Assembly (NCBI GenBank): GCA_945613045.1
Contig: CALZAG010000103.1
Location: forward strand, 1 to 5,424
Origin: an uncultured Clostridia bacterium
Lineage (GTDB): Bacteria; Bacillota; Clostridia; Oscillospirales; Oscillospiraceae
Reading direction: 5' to 3'
DNA length: 5,424 bases
Shown here: one piece after another, positions 4,823 through 5,424 of the stretch
How the letters are laid out: each line of letters opens with the position of its first letter
How positions within the stretch are numbered: position 1 is the stretch's first letter
Position numbers and translations under genes: made by a program
Notes under the pieces: model-generated
What the model was told of the DNA's origin: nothing
The model's database searches: none
The model's input: the letters and a program-made list of their open reading frames with translations, nothing else

Positions 4823-4969
4823 CCGCGAGCGTCTACTCGCGTTTCGTTACGTTATTCAGTCCCAACGGCAGTAACCATCAGCTCAGTCTGATAGCCGGCG
4901 TAAACCGGCGGTTTTCGCCGGAAAATCCCGTGAGGATTTTTGTTACTAAGTTACAAGGAGGTGCACGCG
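4823..4969 (+). promoter_or_regulatory. Structured 5' leader of rpsT, possible autoregulatory element
   Basis: The leader contains several consecutive hairpins: GCGAG/CTCGC (4825-4829 with 4836-4840), TCAG/CTGA (4878-4881 with 4888-4891), CCGGCG/CGCCGG (4905-4910 with 4916-4921) with an alternative GCCGG/CCGGC pairing (4894-4898 with 4905-4909), and AAAATCC/GGATTTT (4922-4928 with 4934-4940) running into TTTTTG, which resembles a weak attenuator. GTAAC at 4871-4875 can pair with any of three GTTAC copies, at 4846-4850, 4942-4946 or 4950-4954; the last ends directly at the ribosome binding site AAGGAGG (4955-4961). Such mutually exclusive pairings suit translational or transcriptional feedback by S20, known for E. 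coli rpsT. I do not recognise an Rfam family. Confidence 0.5.
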
Positions 4970-5233
4970 ATGCCCAACATCAAGTCAGCGATGAAGAGAG
5001 ACGAAAAGTCCAAGGAGCTCCGCGCAAAGAACCGCGCAGGCAAGACCGCTCTCAAGACCGTCATGAAGAAGTTTGACGCAGCAGTTGAAGGCGGTGACAA
5101 GACCGCAGCAGCGGAGAGCTACAAGGTCGCAGTCAAGGCAGTCGACAAGGCGGCAGGCAAGGGTCTTATCCATAAGAACAACGCCGCTCACAAGAAGTCC
5201 GCAATGACCGTCAAGCTCAACAATATGGAGTAA
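4970..5233 (+). CDS. rpsT: 30S ribosomal protein S20
   Basis: An 87-aa, Lys/Ala-rich, wholly helical protein with the S20 pattern: MPNIKSAMKRDEKSKELRAKN at the start (1-21), a three-helix core and the C-terminal block GLIHKNNAAHKKSAM (64-78). S20 is a primary 16S rRNA binder at the bottom of the 30S body and aids its assembly. The ATG at 4970 is chosen over an upstream in-frame TTG (4940) because AAGGAGG (4955-4961) sits at proper distance from it and S20 proteins begin MPNIKSA. It has its own promoter, a long structured leader and an intrinsic terminator, so it is a single-gene unit. rpsT is also next to gpr in B. subtilis, where both face the same way (from memory); here they diverge. Confidence 0.98.
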   Translation: MPNIKSAMKRDEKSKELRAKNRAGKTALKTVMKKFDAAVEGGDKTAAAESYKVAVKAVDKAAGKGLIHKNNAAHKKSAMTVKLNNME

Positions 5234-5248
5234 TTCTTAAAAAGATTC

Positions 5249-5278
5249 AAGCCCCGAACTTTCGTTCGGGGCTTTTGT
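5249..5278 (+). terminator. Intrinsic terminator of rpsT
   Basis: A perfect 11-bp stem (5249-5259 with 5264-5274, arm AAGCCCCGAAC) closes a TTTC tetraloop and is followed by TTTTGT, 15 nt after the rpsT stop. The A-rich 5' flank (TTAAAAAG) gives partial bidirectionality. Confidence 0.93.
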
Positions 5279-5391
5279 CTAAGTGTACTGTATTTCCATG
5301 CGGGCAATTAGCGCTGAGGCCGTGCATATCTTTTATGCGTCGGCACGACCGGTGGCAATGGCGGTATTCGTTTTAGAGGAGCGGACGAGCG

Positions 5392-5424
5392 ATGCTCGGT
5401 CTTGACAGACGGTCAATTCGCATT
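5392..5424 (+). CDS. Possible start of a further gene, cut by the window edge
   Basis: An ATG at 5392 opens a frame of 11 codons (MLGLDRRSIRI) to the end of the window, preceded by AGAGGAG (5375-5381) with a spacer of about 10 nt. The short basic N-terminus would suit a membrane protein with a following transmembrane helix. In B. subtilis the gene after gpr is spoIIP, and RodA-type proteins also start with similar basic stretches, but eleven residues are not enough to choose. The preceding 113 bp hold no recognised gene, only a weak hairpin around 5321-5347 and no convincing promoter. Confidence 0.4.
   Translation, partial: MLGLDRRSIRI

Noticed and set aside
5166..5174. DnaA-box-like TTATCCATA
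   Set aside because: It is a single imperfect match inside conserved rpsT coding sequence, with no cluster of boxes or AT-rich unwinding element, so there is no evidence for an origin here.

Overview
The window looks like chromosomal DNA from a GC-rich, endospore-forming anaerobic Firmicute, most likely a gut Clostridium-class organism of the Oscillospirales/Ruminococcaceae kind. The evidence is a forespore-type germination protease gene (gpr), a soj/spo0J-type parAB pair with textbook Firmicute parS sites, strong Shine-Dalgarno sequences and sigma-A-like promoters. The left edge also carries a palindromic interspersed repeat of a type I recall as common in these gut genomes. The taxonomic placement is inference; no search was run.

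Layout from left to right. Positions 1-155 hold two inverted copies of a palindromic repeat around an 83-bp core, followed by terminator-like hairpins at 152-189 (+) and 211-243 (-). Five genes then lie on the minus strand, read right to left: gpr (spore protease), parA, parB, serS and mscL. They are tightly packed: parA and parB overlap by 17 nt, parB to serS is 41 bp and serS to mscL is 29 bp. On the plus strand, diverging from gpr, is rpsT (ribosomal protein S20), which has its own promoter, a structured leader of about 147 nt and a strong terminator. Between that terminator and a possible new plus-strand gene start at 5392 there are about 113 bp with no recognised gene, only a weak hairpin around 5321-5347. 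The final reading frame is cut by the window edge after 11 codons.

The most informative region is 3747-3845, between gpr and parA. It holds two parS centromere sites with centres 36 bp apart and a 12-bp AT-rich palindrome placed exactly at their midpoint. The strong parA promoter has its -35 hexamer directly against the proximal parS. ParB made from this operon should therefore load on DNA touching its own promoter, and the distal parS ends on the base before the gpr stop codon. ParA, ParB and parS form the chromosome segregation system and, in sporulating Firmicutes, also influence replication initiation and entry into sporulation. A gpr neighbour fits that biology but does not prove functional coupling.

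Everything large here belongs to a well-known family. I found no convincing undescribed multi-gene system. The parts that merit a second look are non-coding: the symmetric parS-palindrome-parS module, the rpsT leader with competing pairings near its ribosome binding site, the 17-bp palindrome in the gpr promoter region, and the interspersed repeat.
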